Shown here piece after piece: positions 10,001-19,270 of a DNA stretch of 64,000 nt. Source of the DNA: Lysobacteraceae bacterium (GTDB lineage Bacteria > Pseudomonadota > Gammaproteobacteria > Xanthomonadales > Xanthomonadaceae). The notes beneath the pieces were generated by a model. The model searched no databases. It had not been told where the DNA came from and saw nothing but the letters and a program-made list of their open reading frames with translations. Both the position numbers and the translations under genes were made by a program. How positions within the stretch are numbered: position 1 is the first letter of the stretch; each line of letters starts with the position of its first letter. Where the stretch lies: the NCBI GenBank assembly GCA_004297225.1, contig SCUI01000009.1:1-64000 (forward strand). The letters run 5' to 3'.

Positions 10001-12779
10001 GATCGACATCAACGATTTCACCGGCTTCACCCTCGATGCCGAGCCTGAGGCCCCGCCGCAAGCCGCTGACGCGGCGGCACTGCAGGCGGAACTCGAAGCC
10101 GGCCTCCTGGAAGCCGAACGCGTCGAAGCCGAGCGCCTGGAAGCCGAGCGCCTGGAAGCCGAACGCCTCGAAGCCGAACGCCTCGAAGCCGAACGCCTCG
10201 AAGCCGAACGCCTCGAAGCCGAGCGCCTGGAAGCCGAGCGCCTGGAAGCCGAACGCGTGGAGGCCGAGCGCCTGGAGGCCGAACGCCTGGAAGCCGAAGC
10301 CGCGGCGCAGGCCGCGGTCCCGGGCGAGGCCGAGCCGGAACCCGAACGCGAACCGGAACCTGCGGCAGCGCCGGCAGCGGACGCCGTCACCTTGCCCGCG
10401 TCCGTCGAGGATCCCGACGAGGCGCTGGACCTCACCGATCTCGATCCCGAACTGGTCGACATCTTCGTCGAGGAAAGCGTCGACCTGCTCGACCACTCCG
10501 ACGGCCTGCTGGCACGGTTGCACGCGGCACCGACGGAGGGCGATTCGCTGGTCGGCCTGCAACGCGACCTGCACACGCTCAAGGGTGGCGCGCGCATGGC
10601 CGGCATCATGGCCGTGGGCGAACTGGGCCACGCCATGGAGTCGCTGCTCGAGGCGGTGGTCGACCAGCGCGTCGATTTCGGCCGCGACGGCATCCCGTTG
10701 CTCGAGCGCGGCCTGGACCGCCTGCACGCGATGGTCACCCGCGTCGGCGCGCGCCGCGCGGTTGCGTTGCCCGAGCGGCTGATCGCCGAATTCGACGCAC
10801 GCGCTCGCGGCAAGACCCTGGAAGCCGAGCCGGCCCGGGCCCCGCGCCCGTCGGCACCGGTCCCGGCGCCGCGCGTCCAGCTCAAGCCGTTGTCGGCGCC
10901 GATCGGCGAGCATCCGAACGGAGACGACGACGACATCAGCGTCCGCGCCCCGCAGGAACAGGTGCGCATCCGCGCCGACCTGCTGGACCGGCTGGTGAAC
11001 TACGCGGGCGAGGTCGCGATCTACCGCGCCCGCCTGGAACAGCAGCTCGGCGGATTCCGCCTGGCGATGAGCGAAATGGAGCAGACCAACGCGCGACTGC
11101 GCGACCAGCTGCGGCGCCTCGACAGCGAAACCGAAGCCCAGATCATTGCCCGCTACCAGCGCGAGCACGACACCGGCGACCAGGCCTTCGATCCGCTGGA
11201 GCTCGACCGCTTCTCGACCCTGCAGCAGCTGTCGCGCGCGCTGGGCGAGTCGGCCGCCGACCTTAGCAGCCTGCAGCAATCGCTCGACGACCTGACGCGC
11301 CAGTACGAAACGCTGCTGCTGCAACAGTCGCGGGTCAGCTCGGAGCTGCAGGAAGGCCTCATGCGCACGCGCATGGTGCCGTTCGACGCGCTGGTGCCGC
11401 GACTGCGCCGCGTGATCCGCCAGGCCGCCAGCGACACCGGCAAGAAAGTGCAGCTCAAGCTCGACGGCGCCCAGGGCGAACTCGACCGCAACGTGCTCGA
11501 GCGCATGACCGCGCCGCTGGAGCACATGCTCCGCAACGCCGTCGCCCACGGGCTGGAATCGCCGGGCGACCGCCGCAAGGCGAAGAAGGACGAGGAAGGC
11601 ACGGTCCGCATCTCGGTGCGCCGCGAAGGTTCGGAAGTGGTGCTGGAAGTCGCCGACGACGGCGGCGGCCTCAACCGTGGCGCGATCCGCAGGCGCGCGG
11701 AGCAGCGCGGCCTGGTGCAGCCGGGCGCGGTGCTCACCGACCACGCGCTCGACCAGATGATCTTCGAGCCGGGCTTCTCCACCGTCGACGAGGTCAGCCG
11801 CCTGGCCGGCCGCGGCGTCGGCATGGACGTGGTCGCCAGCGAAGTGCGCCAGCTCGGCGGCACCCTGGAAATCCGCACGAAGAAGGGCGAGGGCACCACC
11901 TTCGTGCTGCACCTGCCGCAGACGCTCGCGGTCACCCAGGCGGTGTTCGTGCGCATCGGCGACACCAGCTTCGCGGTGCCGATCGCGTCCGTGCGCGGCG
12001 TCGGCCGCATCTCGCGCGAGGACATGGCGAAGGAGGGCGCCGCCTACGCCTACGGTGGCGAGGACTACGCGCTGCACGACCTCGGTACGCTGCTTGGCCA
12101 CGGCACGGCAAAGGCCGAAGGCCAGTTGCAGATGCCATTGCTGCTGATCCGTTCGGGCGACCTGCGCGCCGCCGTCTGCATCGACCAGGTGTTGGGCAAC
12201 CGCGAAATCGTGGTGAAGCCGGTGGGTCCGCAGGTGGCATCGCTGCCCGGCATCTTCGGCGCCACGATCATGGGCGACGGCAGCGTCGTCGTGATCCTGG
12301 ACATCGCGCCGCTGGTGCGCCGCCAGTCGGCGGGACCGCGCGACGAGGAACCCGCGCCGCAGATCGAGGCGCGCCGCGTGCCGCTGGTGATGGTGGTGGA
12401 CGACTCGGTGACGATGCGCAAGGTCACCGGGCGCGTGCTCGAGCGCAACAACTTCGAGGTCGGCACCGCGAAGGACGGCGTGGATGCGCTGGAACGCATG
12501 GCCGATCGCGTGCCGGACCTGATGCTGCTCGACATCGAGATGCCGCGCATGGACGGCTACGAGCTCGCCACCGCGATGAAGGCCGATCCCCGGCTGCGCG
12601 ACGTACCGATCATCATGATCACCTCGCGTACCGGCGAAAAGCATCGCCAGCGCGCGATGGAAATCGGCGTCAACCGCTACCTCGGCAAGCCATACCAGGA
12701 GCCGGAACTGCTGCGCAACGTGTTCGAGCTGCTGGCGCAGGAGGGCAAGGCGCCCGGGCGGGGGCCGCGCGATGGCTGA
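7008..12779 (+). CDS. chpA: Hybrid chemosensory histidine kinase ChpA/PilL
   Basis: This 1,923-residue protein is the central kinase of the twitching-motility pathway. Phosphotransfer-type His residues are visible at His53 (HQVQG, degenerate), His698 (HTLKGSG), His869 (HTMNG) and His1189 (HTLKGG). The CheA-like dimerisation and ATPase core follows (about 1330-1650, with [14 protein letters not shown] and the DDGGGLN box), then a CheW domain and a C-terminal receiver (phospho-acceptor Asp1842, Lys1894). Between the third and fourth Hpt domains lies a run of twelve five-residue (L/V)EAER repeats, and a Pro-rich APP linker precedes His698. It is shorter than Pseudomonas ChpA (about 2,470). The ATG at 7008 has a poor ribosome site but gives the conserved start. 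The stop overlaps the next gene by 8 bases. Confidence 0.95.
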   Translation: MTTALRDAIDYTTLGWIKPELDETLRQARIEIEAFAEDPADAARMAECAHLLHQVQGTLRMVELYAPARVSEEMEQLARGLQRGQVEARDEACATLMRGVVLLPDYLERLQGGHKDIPVVLLPLLNELRALRDEPALDEAVLFSPELQRPLPDALGAGLARTGAGEVAPMLAQLDDALAAWPSQMAAIAGACEALLAHAGRDEAVRRMLFAGAAVGEALRDGALPADDALRGAYSGLAAEARRLAGHGTGAGQRADAVLEPTRQLLYAAARTTSDHASLQRLRDTFDLDLEASASDLAHAQGSLAGHNRALLDTVSGAIKEDLLRVKDALDLHLRGGRGNVAELEPQSTAMATIADTLGMLGLDGARRLVQQQREALQEILAGQRAGDEGALLDIAAALLYVDASLDEQVARLGAADIGDDMLASESRKVTEVLAREAIANFADARQAFVAFVETGWEHGELVEVPRLLAEVAGALQMLDLPQPAQYLAGVRAYTERELLGHQRVPSGRQLDTLADALASLEYYLEALREHRGQRNDILDIARNSLEALGYWPVPAAPEPVPQAQPPEATSEPLAAAEAAAPQEPSAPAAPSAAETFVEPAPVAPAAVQPVAPQVPEAPPAPPAPPAPPAPPVHVPAPVGAGQAGGFEITGDEIDDEIREIFLEEFEEEIANLRGMLPEWQAAPEDLERLRPIRRVFHTLKGSGRLVGARTLGEFAWKVENMLNRVLDSSRPASPAVLAVVDHAYQALPELLGALRGDGAISADLDGLQALADRVAGGEEAFYQPAAAGPAVTETEAIGEGIEIEAPVVEATSEPTEIEAPGVPASVDEVLLEILDAEVGGHLATVEKWLATARGGDAHADDGLVRAIHTMNGAFAMTEVPAITEAIGPAEAYVKRLMAAGAAADADGIDALSALAAAVRETVAALHAESPRVLLRHALAGRLAALRDSLPEVAHPEPAVEFGMEEPEAATATGSESTIEFAEADDEGMDELARELASIDINDFTGFTLDAEPEAPPQAADAAALQAELEAGLLEAERVEAERLEAERLEAERLEAERLEAERLEAERLEAERLEAERLEAERVEAERLEAERLEAEAAAQAAVPGEAEPEPEREPEPAAAPAADAVTLPASVEDPDEALDLTDLDPELVDIFVEESVDLLDHSDGLLARLHAAPTEGDSLVGLQRDLHTLKGGARMAGIMAVGELGHAMESLLEAVVDQRVDFGRDGIPLLERGLDRLHAMVTRVGARRAVALPERLIAEFDARARGKTLEAEPARAPRPSAPVPAPRVQLKPLSAPIGEHPNGDDDDISVRAPQEQVRIRADLLDRLVNYAGEVAIYRARLEQQLGGFRLAMSEMEQTNARLRDQLRRLDSETEAQIIARYQREHDTGDQAFDPLELDRFSTLQQLSRALGESAADLSSLQQSLDDLTRQYETLLLQQSRVSSELQEGLMRTRMVPFDALVPRLRRVIRQAASDTGKKVQLKLDGAQGELDRNVLERMTAPLEHMLRNAVAHGLESPGDRRKAKKDEEGTVRISVRREGSEVVLEVADDGGGLNRGAIRRRAEQRGLVQPGAVLTDHALDQMIFEPGFSTVDEVSRLAGRGVGMDVVASEVRQLGGTLEIRTKKGEGTTFVLHLPQTLAVTQAVFVRIGDTSFAVPIASVRGVGRISREDMAKEGAAYAYGGEDYALHDLGTLLGHGTAKAEGQLQMPLLLIRSGDLRAAVCIDQVLGNREIVVKPVGPQVASLPGIFGATIMGDGSVVVILDIAPLVRRQSAGPRDEEPAPQIEARRVPLVMVVDDSVTMRKVTGRVLERNNFEVGTAKDGVDALERMADRVPDLMLLDIEMPRMDGYELATAMKADPRLRDVPIIMITSRTGEKHRQRAMEIGVNRYLGKPYQEPELLRNVFELLAQEGKAPGRGPRDG
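8868..8903 (+). repeat. 9-bp tandem repeat encoding an Ala-Pro-Pro linker in chpA
   Basis: Four copies of GCGCCGCCC (the last ending in G) run head to tail and encode A-P-P repeats. A degenerate copy precedes them. They form a stiff linker just before the second phosphotransfer domain of ChpA. Confidence 0.85.
10107..10298 (+). repeat. 15-bp in-frame tandem repeat encoding (L/V)EAER in chpA
   Basis: Twelve full 15-base units (10107-10286) plus a partial thirteenth encode the pentapeptide Leu/Val-Glu-Ala-Glu-Arg. Units differ only in synonymous choices (GAA/GAG, CTG/CTC/GTC), with blocks of identical neighbours, which suggests copying by slippage or unequal exchange under selection for the peptide. 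The spacing of Glu and Arg predicts a long charged single alpha-helix between the phosphotransfer domains at His869 and His1189. Confidence 0.95.
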
Positions 12780-14001
12780 CTCACCGGTGCGGGTGGCGCT
12801 GCTGGCGCGCCCCGGCACCGCCTGCGAGCGCTTGCAGGCGGCCCTGCTGCAGGCCGGCGCCGAAGTCGTGTTGGTCGCCGATCCCCTCGGCAGCGATGCC
12901 GGCAGCGTTGCGGCGGCGGCACCCGGCGCGGTGCTGGTCGCGCTGGAGCCGGCGGTCGAGGACGTGCTCGATCGCTACGATCCGGTATTGCTCGACCCGG
13001 CGATGAAGGTCATCTACGACGAGGCCGATCTCGCCGCCAAGCGGGAAGGCTGGGATGCGGCTCGCTGGACGCGCCACCTGGCGGCGAAGCTGGCCGGCCA
13101 TGGCGACGTGCTGCCGCCTGGTGCGGGCAGCGAATCGCCGGCGGCTGGAACACTCGCCGTCGAAACACTCGATGTCGAATCATCCACCGTCGAGCCGATG
13201 TCGTTCGAATCCGCGCCGGCCGAAGACGAAAGCAGCGTCCACTTCACCGGCATCGTCCCCGATGGCGAACTGTCGCTGGATGCGCTCGACTTCGAGCTGG
13301 GCGCCGGCGACGTGCCCGCGGCTTCGTCCACACCGCCCCCGACCACCGCGCCGGCGGACGCGGAGCGGCCGACGTTCGACTTCAGTACGCTCTCGCTCGA
13401 GGAAATCCCGGGCGAAGCCGCGCCTGCTCCTTCCATGGATGCGGCATCCACCCGGAAGGCGGCAAGTGCGGCCACCGAACCCGGTGCCGTCGTCGTCCTC
13501 GCCGGCATCGGCGGTCCCGACGCGGTCCGGCAATTCCTCTCGGCATTGCCGGAAGGCTTTCCGCGCCCGGTGCTGGTACGCCAGCGCCTGGATGGCGGCC
13601 GCCACGACCGCCTGGTGCGGCAGATGCAACGTGCCACGTCGCTGCCGGTGGAGCTTGCCGAGGCCGGCGCGCAGCTCGCGCCCGGCCACGTCTACATCCT
13701 TCCCGACGGCATGGCGGCCGAAGTGCAGGACGGCCGCAGCCAGTTCGTGCCCGCGCCCGATCCGGTGCCGGTGCTGGCCGGATTGCCCGCGAACGGCAGC
13801 GCGATCCTGGTGCTCAGTGGCAGCGACCCCGGTACCGTGGGCGACGTACTGGCCGCGAGCCAGGCAGGCGCGATGGTCGCCGGGCAATCGCCCGAAGAAT
13901 GCTTCGACGCCGCGGCACCCGCGGCGCTGATCGCCGGCGGCGTCGAGGCCGGCGCGCCGGCCGACCTGGCTGCGCGCCTGGCCGCGCGATGGCCCCACTG
14001 A
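12772..14001 (+). CDS. ChpB-like (CheB-type) protein with a degraded methylesterase active site
   Basis: This 409-residue protein starts inside the chpA stop region (8-base overlap). Residues 1-110 resemble the atypical receiver-like N-terminus of ChpB proteins, ending with an [11 protein letters not shown] block. A poorly conserved acidic linker follows (about 110-240). The C-terminal third aligns with the CheB methylesterase domain: the canonical ASTGGPEAL becomes AGIGGPDAV (catalytic Ser replaced by Gly), QHM becomes QRL (catalytic His replaced by Arg), and the TGMGxDG aspartate loop is rewritten as SGSDPGT. The [17 protein letters not shown] segment is preserved. The fold is probably intact but the enzyme inactive, so it may act as a structural or regulatory part of the ChpA array. 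Confidence 0.8.
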   Translation: MADSPVRVALLARPGTACERLQAALLQAGAEVVLVADPLGSDAGSVAAAAPGAVLVALEPAVEDVLDRYDPVLLDPAMKVIYDEADLAAKREGWDAARWTRHLAAKLAGHGDVLPPGAGSESPAAGTLAVETLDVESSTVEPMSFESAPAEDESSVHFTGIVPDGELSLDALDFELGAGDVPAASSTPPPTTAPADAERPTFDFSTLSLEEIPGEAAPAPSMDAASTRKAASAATEPGAVVVLAGIGGPDAVRQFLSALPEGFPRPVLVRQRLDGGRHDRLVRQMQRATSLPVELAEAGAQLAPGHVYILPDGMAAEVQDGRSQFVPAPDPVPVLAGLPANGSAILVLSGSDPGTVGDVLAASQAGAMVAGQSPEECFDAAAPAALIAGGVEAGAPADLAARLAARWPH

Positions 14002-14010
14002 GGATTGCCC

Positions 14011-14487
14011 ATGAACACTTCCGTCCAGGCAGACATCCGCGGCGTCCTCATCCAGGTCGCGGGCGCGCGCCTGCTGCTGCCCAACGCGACCATCGCCGAG
14101 GTCCTTTCGTTCGCCGAACCCGACCCGATCGCCAACGCGCCCGACTGGCTGCTCGGACGGATCCGCTGGCGCGGCTGGCAGTTGCCACTGGTCGCGTTCT
14201 CGCGGCTGGCCGGCATCGCCGGCGAACGCGGCGGCCTGGGCAGCAAGGTGATCGTGCTCAAGGCCCTGGGCGGGGATCCGAAGGCGCCGTTCTTCGCCGT
14301 GCTGACCCAGGGCTTCCCGCGGCTGGTGACGGTGTCCGAGGCGTCGCTGGTGACCGAGGAAACCGACCGTTCGCTGTTGCCGCGCGGTGTGGTCGCGCGG
14401 GTCACGCTGAACGAGGACGAGGCGCTGGTTCCCGACCTGGCGCAGCTCGAGCAACTGATCGGCGACAGCCTGCGCGAAGCCGCCTGA
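14011..14487 (+). CDS. chpC: CheW-like coupling protein ChpC
   Basis: This 158-residue CheW-domain protein ends the pil-chp operon. Family features are GVLIQVAGARLLLPNATIAEV at the start, WLLGRIRWRGWQLPLVAFSRL in the middle and a terminal regulatory helix. ChpC is a second adaptor thought to bring extra receptors into the ChpA array. ATG at 14011 is used, with GAGGA upstream; an in-frame TTG lies two codons earlier. It converges on rsmE with only 3 bases between stop codons and no terminator-like hairpin. Confidence 0.85.
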   Translation: MNTSVQADIRGVLIQVAGARLLLPNATIAEVLSFAEPDPIANAPDWLLGRIRWRGWQLPLVAFSRLAGIAGERGGLGSKVIVLKALGGDPKAPFFAVLTQGFPRLVTVSEASLVTEETDRSLLPRGVVARVTLNEDEALVPDLAQLEQLIGDSLREAA

Positions 14488-14490
14488 TCC

Positions 14491-15219
14491 CTACAGGTCG
14501 CCGAACCTGGCCTGCAGCGCCGCGATCGCGGCGAGCCCGGCGGTTTCCGTGCGCAGGATCCGCGGCCCGAGCCGCAATCCACGGAACCCCGCTGCTGCCA
14601 GCTGGCCGCGGTCGCGCTGCGACCAGCCACCTTCCGGTCCCACGGCCAGCACGCAATCGCCCTCGAACGCGGCGACGGTTGCGATGGAATCGGCGGCGGC
14701 CGGATCGAGCAGGAAGCGCGGCCCGGGCGGCAGCTGCCGCAGCGCGCTGTCCAGCGACGACGGCGCGGCGACAGTCGGCACCCGTGCACGCCCGCATTGC
14801 CCGCAGGCCGAGGCGACGATGCCGTGCCAGTGCGCCAGGCGCTTGCCGGCGCGCGCCTCGTCCAGCCGCACTTCGCTGCGTTCGCTGGACACCGGCAGGA
14901 ACGCGGCGACGCCGAGCTCGGTTGCCTTCTGCAGCACCAGGTCCATCTTCTCGCCGCGGGCGATGCCCTGCAGAAGGGTGATGCGCAACGGCGATTCGCT
15001 GCCGACCGCGGCGGCCGACAGCACTTCGACCTCGACCCCGCGCTTGCCGGCGGCGACCAGGCGCGCCTCGTAATCGTGGCCGTCGCCGTTGAACAGCACG
15101 CAGCGGTCGCCCTCGTCCAGCCGCAACACGCGCACCAGGTAGTTCGCGGCGTCCGCGGGCAGGTCCAGTCGCGCGCCGACGGCCAATGCGCGGTCGACGT
15201 GCAACCGGGTCACGCGCAT
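14491..15219 (-). CDS. rsmE: 16S rRNA (uracil-1498-N3)-methyltransferase RsmE
   Basis: This 242-residue SPOUT-class methyltransferase uses S-adenosylmethionine to make m3U1498 in the decoding region of 16S rRNA. It shows an N-terminal PUA-like domain starting MRVTRLHV and the knot motifs LLQGIARGEKMDLVLQKATELGV, LAVGPEGGWS and RLGPRILRTETA. Length matches the family. It overlaps the end of bioA by 10 bases and is probably co-transcribed with it. Confidence 0.96.
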   Translation of the reverse strand: MRVTRLHVDRALAVGARLDLPADAANYLVRVLRLDEGDRCVLFNGDGHDYEARLVAAGKRGVEVEVLSAAAVGSESPLRITLLQGIARGEKMDLVLQKATELGVAAFLPVSSERSEVRLDEARAGKRLAHWHGIVASACGQCGRARVPTVAAPSSLDSALRQLPPGPRFLLDPAAADSIATVAAFEGDCVLAVGPEGGWSQRDRGQLAAAGFRGLRLGPRILRTETAGLAAIAALQARFGDL

Positions 15220-16610
15220 GCCGTGGCCTCCCCGATCGCCGCCGCCGTCACCTCGGCCAGCAGCGCCAGTTGCGCCTCGTCCACGCAATACGGCGGCATC
15301 CAGTAGAGGATGTCGCCCAGCGGCCGCAACACGACCCCGCGCGCGAGCGCGGCGCGATACGCGCGCAGGCCGACGCGCAGCGACGGATCGAACGGCGTGT
15401 TCCGGTCGCCGTCGCGGGTGAGCTCGAAGGCGAGGATCATCCCGGCCTGGCGCAGGTCGGCGACGTGCCGGTGGCGGCCGATGGGTTCGGCCAGCGCGGC
15501 CATTCGCGCGGCGGTACCGCGATTGCGCGCCAGCACGCCGTCGCCGTCGAAGATCGCCTGCGCCGCGAGCGCGGCGGCGCAGGCCAGCGGGTTGCCGGTG
15601 TAGCTGTGCGAATGCAGGAAGGCACGCTCGCGCGAGTCGTCGAGGAAGCCGTCGTAGATGGATTGCGTCGCCAGCACCGCGGCCAGCGGCAGGAAACCGC
15701 CGGTCAGCCCCTTCGACAGGCACATCAGGTCCGGCTGGATGCCCTCGTGCCCGCCGGCGCCCGCCGGGGCCTGCTCGCAGGCGAAGCGCGTGCCGGTGCG
15801 GCCGAAGCCGACCGCGATTTCGTCGGCAATGAGGAACACGCCGAACTCGTCGCACAGGTCCCGGGCCAGCCGCAGGTACAGCGGGTCGTGCATGCGCATG
15901 CCGCCGGCGCATTGCACCCGCGGCTCGAGGATGAAGGCGCAGACCTCGCCGGCGTGCGCTTCGAGCAGGGCGCGCAGCCCCGCGGCGGCCCGGCGCGCGC
16001 AATCCGCCGCCGCTTCGCCCGGCGCGGCCAGGTAGGCGTCGGGACTTGGCGCGAACAGGCATTGCGCCAGCAGCGGCGCGTAGACGCGGCGGTACAGCGG
16101 CACGTCGCCCACCGCCAGCGCGCCGAGGGTTTCGCCGTGGTAGCCGTTCTCCAGCGCGATGAATTTCGTCCGCGCCGGCTCGCCGCGGTTGCGGAACCAG
16201 TGGAACGCCATCTTCAGCGCGACTTCCACGCCGGCCGAGCCGTTGTCGGCGTAGAAGACCTTGGCCAGCGGCGCGCGGCCCGGCTCGCGTGGCGCCATCG
16301 CCAGCAGCCGCTCGGCAAGTTCGACCGCGGGTGGATGGCTGAAGCCGGCCAGGATCACCTGTTCCAGCCGCGTCGCCTGCGCGGCGATGGCGGCGGCGAT
16401 CCGCGGCTCGGCGTGGCCGAACAGGTTGGTCCACCAGCTCGACACCGCATCCAGGTAACGGCGGCCGCCATGGCCGACCAGCCATGCGCCCTCGCCGCGC
16501 GCGATCGGCACCAGCGGCAAGGCGTCGTCCAGGTGCTCGCGCATCTGCGTGCAGGGATGCCACAGCACCGCGAGGTCGCGCGAACGCCAGTCGCCGGTGT
16601 CCGCTATCAT
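15210..16610 (-). CDS. bioA: Adenosylmethionine-8-amino-7-oxononanoate aminotransferase BioA
   Basis: This 466-residue PLP-dependent class III aminotransferase converts KAPA to DAPA in biotin synthesis, using S-adenosylmethionine as amino donor. It shows the BioA start block LWHPCTQM, the SSWWTNLFGH substrate segment, DEIAVGFGRTG before the PLP-binding region and Lys300 in CLSKGLTGG as the Schiff-base lysine. It is about 35 residues longer than E. coli BioA. The start at 16610 is preferred over an upstream frame-open ATG because it gives the conserved beginning. No other bio gene is in the window. A GATAAT -10-like element lies upstream at 16665-16670; nudE is divergent. Confidence 0.95.
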   Translation of the reverse strand: MIADTGDWRSRDLAVLWHPCTQMREHLDDALPLVPIARGEGAWLVGHGGRRYLDAVSSWWTNLFGHAEPRIAAAIAAQATRLEQVILAGFSHPPAVELAERLLAMAPREPGRAPLAKVFYADNGSAGVEVALKMAFHWFRNRGEPARTKFIALENGYHGETLGALAVGDVPLYRRVYAPLLAQCLFAPSPDAYLAAPGEAAADCARRAAAGLRALLEAHAGEVCAFILEPRVQCAGGMRMHDPLYLRLARDLCDEFGVFLIADEIAVGFGRTGTRFACEQAPAGAGGHEGIQPDLMCLSKGLTGGFLPLAAVLATQSIYDGFLDDSRERAFLHSHSYTGNPLACAAALAAQAIFDGDGVLARNRGTAARMAALAEPIGRHRHVADLRQAGMILAFELTRDGDRNTPFDPSLRVGLRAYRAALARGVVLRPLGDILYWMPPYCVDEAQLALLAEVTAAAIGEATACA

Positions 16611-16690
16611 CGCCTTGCCATGCCTTTCGCCCGCCCGCCCGCGCCCGTCGTCCTGCATGCGCGCATTATCCCCCCAAAGCGGCCGCTGCC

Positions 16691-17242
16691 ATGACGCGCA
16701 GGTTGCCCACCATCCACGGCACCTCGGAGGAGGACGCCGGCCCCTACCGCATGGAGCGGCTGGACCTGGAGTTCTCCAACGGCGAGCGTCGCCAGTACCA
16801 GCGCCTGCACGGGCGCGGCCACGGCGCGGTCTACGTGGTGCCGCTGCTCGACGACGACACCGTGCTGCTGGTGCGCGAATACGCCGCCGGGATGCATCGC
16901 TACGAACTGGGCCTGGTCTCGGGCCGGCTGGACCCGGGCGAGGACGCGTTGCACGCGGCCAACCGCGAGCTGCAGGAGGAAGCCGGCTATGCCGCGCGCT
17001 CGCTGCACCACCTGCGGATGATCAGCCTGTCGCCGCGCTACATGAGCCACCAGGCGCACGTGGTGGTGGCGCGCGACCTCTACCCGAGCCGCTTGCCCGG
17101 CGACGAACCCGAGGAGCTGGACCCGGTGCCATGGAAGCTGGATGCCTTGCACGAACTGGTGTTGCGCGAGGATTTTTCCGAAGGGCGCGCCATCGCCGCG
17201 CTGTTCATGACCCGGGAGTGGCTGCGGCATGGTGGCGAGTGA
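16691..17242 (+). CDS. nudE: ADP compounds hydrolase NudE (Nudix)
   Basis: This 183-residue Nudix hydrolase cleaves ADP-ribose, NADH and Ap3A-type ADP compounds. The Nudix box is complete (GRLDPGEDALHAANRELQEEAGY: G-x5-E-x7-RE-L-x-EE-x-G-Y). NudE-specific pieces are LEFSNGERRQYQR near the N-terminus, LYPSRLPGDEPEEL after the box and ALFMTREWLRHGG at the end, and the length is close to E. coli NudE. It starts an operon with cysQ, overlapping it by 14 bases, then mazG and an Mpo1-like gene; the first three all hydrolyse nucleotides or nucleotide-like phosphates. Confidence 0.92.
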   Translation: MTRRLPTIHGTSEEDAGPYRMERLDLEFSNGERRQYQRLHGRGHGAVYVVPLLDDDTVLLVREYAAGMHRYELGLVSGRLDPGEDALHAANRELQEEAGYAARSLHHLRMISLSPRYMSHQAHVVVARDLYPSRLPGDEPEELDPVPWKLDALHELVLREDFSEGRAIAALFMTREWLRHGGE

Positions 17243-18032
17243 GCTGGACATCCTGCGCGAGGGCATCATCGACCTCGCGCGCGACGCCGCGCGGGCGATC
17301 ATGCAGGTCTACGAAGGCGAGTTCGCGGTGCAGCACAAGGACGACGATTCGCCGCTGACCGCGGCCGATCTCGCCGCGCATCGCTGCATCGTCGCCGGAC
17401 TGGCGCGGCTGTCGCCGTCGATCCCGGTGCTGTCGGAGGAATCGGCGCAGGAGGTCCCGGCGTCGTTGCGCCGGCAATGGCCGCGGATGTGGCTGGTGGA
17501 TCCGCTCGACGGCACCCGCGAATTCGTCAAGCGCAATGGCGAGTTCACCGTCAATATCGCCCTGGTCGACGACGGCGTCGCGGTGCTCGGCGTGGTCCAG
17601 GCGCCGGTGACCGGCGAGCTGTGGCATGGCCAGCTCGGCCGTGGCGCGTTCCGCCGCGAAGGCGACCGCGACCTGCCGATCCATTCGCGCCGGCCGGCGA
17701 CGGCGCCGCTGCGCGTGGCCGCCAGCCGTTCCCACCGCGACGCGCGCACCGAGGCGGTGCTGGCGCGCATGGGCGAGATCGAGCCGGTGGGCGTGGGTTC
17801 CTCGCTGAAGTTCTGCCGGCTCGCCGAAGGCGGCATGGATGCGTATCCGCGCTTCGGCCCGACCAGCGAATGGGACACCGGCGCCGGCCAGTGCGTGCTC
17901 GAGGCCGCCGGCGGCGTGGTGCTCGACCCGCAGGGCCGACCGCTGCGCTACAACCAGCGCGACACCATCCTCAACGGCTCGTTCATGGCCCTGGGCGACC
18001 CGGACTTGCCGTGGCGCGACTGGCTGGCATGA
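17229..18032 (+). CDS. cysQ: 3'(2'),5'-bisphosphate nucleotidase CysQ
   Basis: This 267-residue inositol-monophosphatase-fold enzyme removes the 3' phosphate of PAP, a by-product of sulfate assimilation. Metal-binding motifs are LSEES near residue 64, WLVDPLDGTREF near residue 92 and SEWDTGAGQCVLEAAGG near residue 216. Other members of the fold (SuhB, FBPase) lack the CysQ-type GTREFVKRNGEFTVNIAL block seen here. It overlaps nudE by 14 bases and mazG by 4 (ATGA). Confidence 0.94.
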   Translation: MVASELDILREGIIDLARDAARAIMQVYEGEFAVQHKDDDSPLTAADLAAHRCIVAGLARLSPSIPVLSEESAQEVPASLRRQWPRMWLVDPLDGTREFVKRNGEFTVNIALVDDGVAVLGVVQAPVTGELWHGQLGRGAFRREGDRDLPIHSRRPATAPLRVAASRSHRDARTEAVLARMGEIEPVGVGSSLKFCRLAEGGMDAYPRFGPTSEWDTGAGQCVLEAAGGVVLDPQGRPLRYNQRDTILNGSFMALGDPDLPWRDWLA

Positions 18033-18859
18033 GCGCAGCCGGCGACATCGAAGGCCTGCTGGCGATCATGGCGCGGCTGCGCGATCCAGAGGGCGGCTGC
18101 CCCTGGGACCTGCAGCAGAGCTTCGCCACCATCGCGCCGTACACCATCGAGGAAGCCTACGAGGTCGCCGACGCGATCGACCGCGGCGACCTCGACGACC
18201 TGCGCGACGAACTCGGCGACCTGCTGCTGCAGGTGGTGTTCCATGCGCGCATGGCGCAGGAGCAGGGCGCATTCGCGTTCGCCGACGTGGTCGCCGCGAT
18301 CAGCGACAAGATGCTGCGCCGCCACCCGCACGTGTTCGACGGTGCCAGCGTCGCCAGCGTCGAGGCGCAGTCCCGCGAATGGGAAGCGCACAAGCGCCGC
18401 GAACGCGCGGCGGCCGGCGACGAGGATGGTTCGGCGCTGGCCGGGATCGCGCGTGGCCTGCCCGAGTGGCAGCGGGCCACCAAGCTGCAGGCGCGCGCGG
18501 CGCGCGTCGGCTTCGACTGGCCTGGCCCCGCGCCGGTGTTCGCCAAGCTGCACGAGGAAATCGAGGAGGCGCGCGCCGAGTTCGACGCCGTCGCCGAGGC
18601 GCCCGGCGACGCCGACGCGCGCGACCGGCTGGAGGACGAGATCGGCGACCTGCTGTTCGTCTGCGCCAACCTCGCGCGGCATGCGCGGGTGGATCCGGGC
18701 AGCGCGCTGCGCCGGGCCAATGCCAAGTTCGAGCGCCGCTTCCGCGCGATGGAGGCGCTGGCGCTGGCCGATGGCGTGGCGCTGGCGGAGCTGCCGCTGG
18801 AGGCGCAGGATGGCTACTGGGACCGCGCCAAACGACAGGAGCGCGGCGGAGGTCGGTGA
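18029..18859 (+). CDS. mazG: Nucleoside triphosphate pyrophosphohydrolase MazG
   Basis: This 276-residue all-alpha pyrophosphohydrolase has two MazG domains. The first has CPWDLQQSF and the metal motif EEAYEVADAID with ELGDLLLQVVFHA; the second has HEEIEEARAEFD with EDEIGDLLFVCANLARH. It hydrolyses NTPs to NMP and PPi and may lower (p)ppGpp or clear damaged nucleotides. Length is close to E. coli MazG (263). It is joined to cysQ by an ATGA overlap and to the next gene by TGATG. Confidence 0.94.
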   Translation: MSAAGDIEGLLAIMARLRDPEGGCPWDLQQSFATIAPYTIEEAYEVADAIDRGDLDDLRDELGDLLLQVVFHARMAQEQGAFAFADVVAAISDKMLRRHPHVFDGASVASVEAQSREWEAHKRRERAAAGDEDGSALAGIARGLPEWQRATKLQARAARVGFDWPGPAPVFAKLHEEIEEARAEFDAVAEAPGDADARDRLEDEIGDLLFVCANLARHARVDPGSALRRANAKFERRFRAMEALALADGVALAELPLEAQDGYWDRAKRQERGGGR

Positions 18860-19164
18860 TGGCGACGCGCTTCGGAAGCTTCCGCGATTTCTACCCCTTC
18901 TATCTGTCCGAACACGCGAACCGGATTTCGCGACGACTGCATTTCATCGGCAGCTGCGGCGTCATCGCGCTGCTCGCGACCGCGCTGGTGCAGCGCAATG
19001 CGTGGTGGCTGCCGGCGGCGTTGGCCTGCGGTTACGGCTTCGCCTGGGTCGGGCATTTCTTCTTCGAGAAGAACCGCCCGGCGACCTTCCGCCACCCGTT
19101 CTATTCGCTGGCCGGCGACTGGGTGATGTTCGTCGACATCCTGCGCGGGCGTGTGCGGCTGTAG
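18859..19164 (+). CDS. Mpo1-like (DUF962) membrane protein
   Basis: This 101-residue protein has the DUF962/YGL010w pattern: FYPFYLSEHANRISRRLHFIG near the start and HFFFEKNRPATFRHPFYSL later, flanking two short membrane helices (about 30-47 and 50-66). The yeast member Mpo1 is an Fe(II)-dependent dioxygenase in 2-hydroxy fatty acid oxidation; the conserved His residues are consistent with metal binding, but the bacterial role is unproven. Its start overlaps the mazG stop by one base. Confidence 0.85.
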   Translation: MATRFGSFRDFYPFYLSEHANRISRRLHFIGSCGVIALLATALVQRNAWWLPAALACGYGFAWVGHFFFEKNRPATFRHPFYSLAGDWVMFVDILRGRVRL

Positions 19165-19270
19165 GTCGGTTCAGGGGCGGGAAAGGGGGCAGGCTACCGC
19201 CTTCACGCCGTTTCAACCGCCGAACGGGCACGTTTCACAAAGCTGAAGTCCCCCCCAAGGAACCCTGCCC

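Noticed and set aside
6957-12818. A 1,953-residue open frame antisense to chpA
   Set aside because: It exists because high GC at third positions removes stop codons on the other strand. Its product is His/Arg/Gln-rich with no recognisable domain, while the plus strand encodes a full CheA-type protein.
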